From contig JAEWEZ010000147.1 of assembly GCA_023389045.1 (NCBI GenBank), forward strand, positions 1 to 7,004: 7,004 nucleotides of DNA, written 5' to 3'. The notes beneath the pieces are model-generated. The model was not told the DNA's origin and searched no databases. It was given only the letters and a program-made list of their open reading frames with translations. The first letter of the stretch is position 1, and the number at the start of each line of letters is the position of its first letter. Shown here piece after piece: positions 5,655 through 7,004 of this stretch. Origin of the DNA: Actinomycetes bacterium. Its GTDB lineage: Bacteria; Actinomycetota; Actinomycetes; Actinomycetales; Dermabacteraceae. The translations under genes were made by a program, and so were the position numbers.

Positions 5655-5772
5655 CGCGAGTAGTGCGTGGGCGGCAGCACGAAGATGGACTCGAGCGGCA
5701 GCAGGAGGACCTCGGAGAGTGCTGGCGCGAGTACCGATGCGGGGCGTCCAGCATCGAGGGAACGAGAACAGT

Positions 5773-5777
5773 AGGAG
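5773..5777 (+). promoter_or_regulatory. Ribosome binding site deciding the recX start
   Basis: AGGAG, 5 bases before the ATG at 5783. An in-frame ATG at 5663 would add 40 residues of untypical composition and has no such site. Confidence 0.65.
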
Positions 5778-5782
5778 AAGGC

Positions 5783-6436
5783 ATGAGCGATGCAGAGGTG
5801 CAGAATGCTGCGCGCACACGCGCCGAACTCTCCGCCCGGATGCAGGAAATCCTGGACCGCCCGCCGGCTCCGCTCGATCCCGAGGAAGTCGAACGCGAAA
5901 AAGAAGTAGTGCGCGAATGCCGCTACCTCATGCGACTGCTATCGACACGGGCACGCAGCGAAGGGGAAATGCGCAGCCGGCTGCGTGAGCGTGAACTCCC
6001 AGGTTCCGTGATCCACGAGGTGATGGCACGGATTCAGCGGGCCGGCCTGATCGACGATGCCGCCTTCGCCCGCGAATGGGTACGCCAACGCCGCGCCTCC
6101 AAAGCCCTCGCTGATGAGGCCCTGCGTCGAGAACTCGAAGCAAAACAGGTGTCGCCCGCCGATATCGACAGCGCCCTGGCCCTGCCCGAGCCCTCGGTGC
6201 AGCAGGAAGAACACCGTGTTCGCCCCGGCATGAGCGCCGAAGAGGCCCGCTGCCGTGGGCATGTGCGTGAACGGCTGCGGCGAGAACTGGCCCGTCGGCC
6301 CGATGCCACCGAGGATCCTGCCCTCCGCCGCGCCATTGCCCGCCGGCTCGACGCACAGCTGCGCCGCCGCGGATACGACGGCGCCCTCGCCCTGCACGTG
6401 ATCTCTACCGAGATGCGCGCCATGACCGCCGACTAA
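5783..6436 (+). CDS. recX: Regulatory protein RecX
   Basis: RecX family: small helical protein that binds the groove of the RecA filament and limits its growth, ATPase and coprotease activity. The 217 residues comprise a charged N-terminal extension of about 45, then the core of three-helix repeats. Clear segments are CRYLMRLLSTRARSEGEMRSRL, the GLIDDAAFAREWVRQRR block (the family G.iDD..fA..wv..R signature) and a C-terminal RRGYDGALALHVI. The protein is strongly Arg/Glu-rich as usual. The start at 5783 follows the AGGAG site. It lies 263 bp downstream of recA, farther than the overlapping or near-overlapping pairs in mycobacteria. The spacer contains five TA dinucleotides and none begins a TANNNT hexamer, so expression probably comes from recA read-through. 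Confidence 0.93.
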   Translation: MSDAEVQNAARTRAELSARMQEILDRPPAPLDPEEVEREKEVVRECRYLMRLLSTRARSEGEMRSRLRERELPGSVIHEVMARIQRAGLIDDAAFAREWVRQRRASKALADEALRRELEAKQVSPADIDSALALPEPSVQQEEHRVRPGMSAEEARCRGHVRERLRRELARRPDATEDPALRRAIARRLDAQLRRRGYDGALALHVISTEMRAMTAD

Positions 6437-6456
6437 AGCCCTCAGGGTCGTACCCT
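6429..6456 (+). promoter_or_regulatory. Candidate leaderless promoter of miaB
   Basis: TACCCT (6451–6456) is the only TANNNT in the recX–miaB gap and ends 9 bases before the miaB ATG. Transcription would begin within about 3 bases of the ATG, a leaderless arrangement common in actinobacteria. A weak -35 (CCGACT, 6429–6434) lies 16 bp upstream, across the recX stop. miaB has no clear Shine-Dalgarno, which agrees with this. Confidence 0.5.
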
Positions 6457-6457
6457 G
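6443..6457 (+). repeat. Perfect inverted repeat overlapping the miaB -10
   Basis: CAGGGT-CGT-ACCCTG, 6-bp arms around 3 bases, starting 6 bases after the recX stop. The right arm contains most of the TACCCT -10 hexamer. As RNA it is a tight hairpin that could end recX mRNA; as DNA it could be an operator. Neither role is shown. Confidence 0.4.
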
Positions 6458-6465
6458 GACCCACT

Positions 6466-7004
6466 ATGACGAGCACTGCCCCCACCGTCGAGAGCCCCAA
6501 CCTTGCCGAACGCGGCACCTACCAGGTGCGCACCTTCGGCTGCCAGATGAACGTGCACGACTCCGAGCGCCTCACCGGCCTGCTCGAGAACGCCGGATAC
6601 ACCGCGGCACCCGCCGACGCGAGCGTCGAATCCGGCGAGGTCGACGTGGTCGTGTTCAACACCTGCGCGGTGCGTGAAAACGCCGCCAATAAGCTCTACG
6701 GCCACCTCGGAGCGCTACGCCCCGCCAAGCGGAAAAACCCCCGCCTCCAAATCGCCGTCGGTGGATGCCTCGCCCAGAAAGACCGCTCCAGCATCGTCGA
6801 GCGCGCCCCCTGGGTGGACGTCGTCTTCGGAACCCACAACATTGGCTCCCTGCCGGTGCTGCTGGACCGCGCCCGCCACCATGAAGAAGCGCAGGTCGAG
6901 ATCCGTGAATCCCTCGAGGTGTTCCCCTCAACCCTGCCCACGCGGCGCGAATCCGTGTACGCGGCCTGGGTGTCGATCTCTGTGGGCTGCAACAACACCT
7001 GCAC
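6466..7004 (+). CDS. miaB: tRNA-2-methylthio-N6-dimethylallyladenosine synthase MiaB (3' partial)
   Basis: Radical-SAM methylthiotransferase that converts i6A37 to ms2i6A37 in tRNAs reading UNN codons. The first 179 residues are in the window. The N-terminal methylthiotransferase domain shows its three cluster cysteines: C26 in TFGCQMN, C67 in NTCAVRE and C101 in GGCLAQ, together with ENAANKLYGHL and VFGTHNI. The window ends inside the radical-SAM motif CxxxCxxC, after C175 and C179 (SVGCNNTC). NTCAVRENA and VFGTHNI favour MiaB over the relatives RimO and MtaB. The ATG at 6466 has no good ribosome binding site but sits just after a -10-like hexamer, suggesting a leaderless mRNA. It lies 29 bases after recX, as in other actinobacteria. 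Confidence 0.95.
   Translation, partial: MTSTAPTVESPNLAERGTYQVRTFGCQMNVHDSERLTGLLENAGYTAAPADASVESGEVDVVVFNTCAVRENAANKLYGHLGALRPAKRKNPRLQIAVGGCLAQKDRSSIVERAPWVDVVFGTHNIGSLPVLLDRARHHEEAQVEIRESLEVFPSTLPTRRESVYAAWVSISVGCNNTC

Noticed and set aside
3975..5819. 614-codon open frame on the minus strand across recA
   Set aside because: It is antisense to an unmistakable recA. Long mirror frames are expected opposite high-GC genes with strong third-position bias. The translation is low-complexity and resembles no family.
1..7004. Defence system, prophage, insertion sequence or CRISPR array
   Set aside because: All eight genes are syntenic housekeeping genes. I saw no transposase, integrase, terminal repeats or regularly spaced direct repeats.

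Overview
The window is ordinary high-GC, plus-strand chromosomal DNA from an actinobacterium. The evidence is the gene order ftsK – pgsA – cinA (short form) – clgR – DUF3046 – recA – recX – miaB, an actinobacterial LexA box, a RecA-NDp/PafBC-type promoter and the actinobacterial families ClgR and DUF3046. The proteins look like those of Micrococcales or Actinomycetales relatives, but I cannot name a genus. All eight genes run left to right. I see no mobile element, CRISPR array, rRNA or tRNA.

Layout. Positions 1–2190 hold the 3' part of ftsK (DNA translocase: linker, motor, gamma domain and acidic tail; the membrane part lies upstream). A perfect GC hairpin follows, then pgsA (2246–2842) and, 3 bases later, cinA (2846–3373). 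A 154-bp promoter-like gap with an inverted repeat precedes clgR (3528–3833). A DUF3046 gene (3835–4059) starts one base after the clgR stop. The 368-bp gap 4060–4427 carries a long hairpin and the recA control region. recA (4428–5519) encodes an intein-free 363-residue protein. A structured 263-bp spacer leads to recX (5783–6436). After 29 bp, miaB begins at 6466 and runs off the window end.

How the genes fit together. FtsK handles chromosome translocation at division and PgsA makes phosphatidylglycerophosphate for the same membrane. CinA is a nucleotide-salvage amidohydrolase, ClgR controls Clp protease genes, and RecA/RecX are the recombinase and its modulator. MiaB is a tRNA-modifying enzyme. 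The clearest signal outside the genes is the recA upstream region. It has exactly two TANNNT hexamers: one directly follows a perfect LexA box, the other completes a TTGTCAGAG-N8-TAGTGT element. This is the two-promoter design known from mycobacterial recA. The recA–recX gap has no TANNNT, which suggests recX depends on read-through. miaB has a candidate leaderless promoter.

I found no convincing novel multi-gene system. The findings below are regulatory or concern protein tails.
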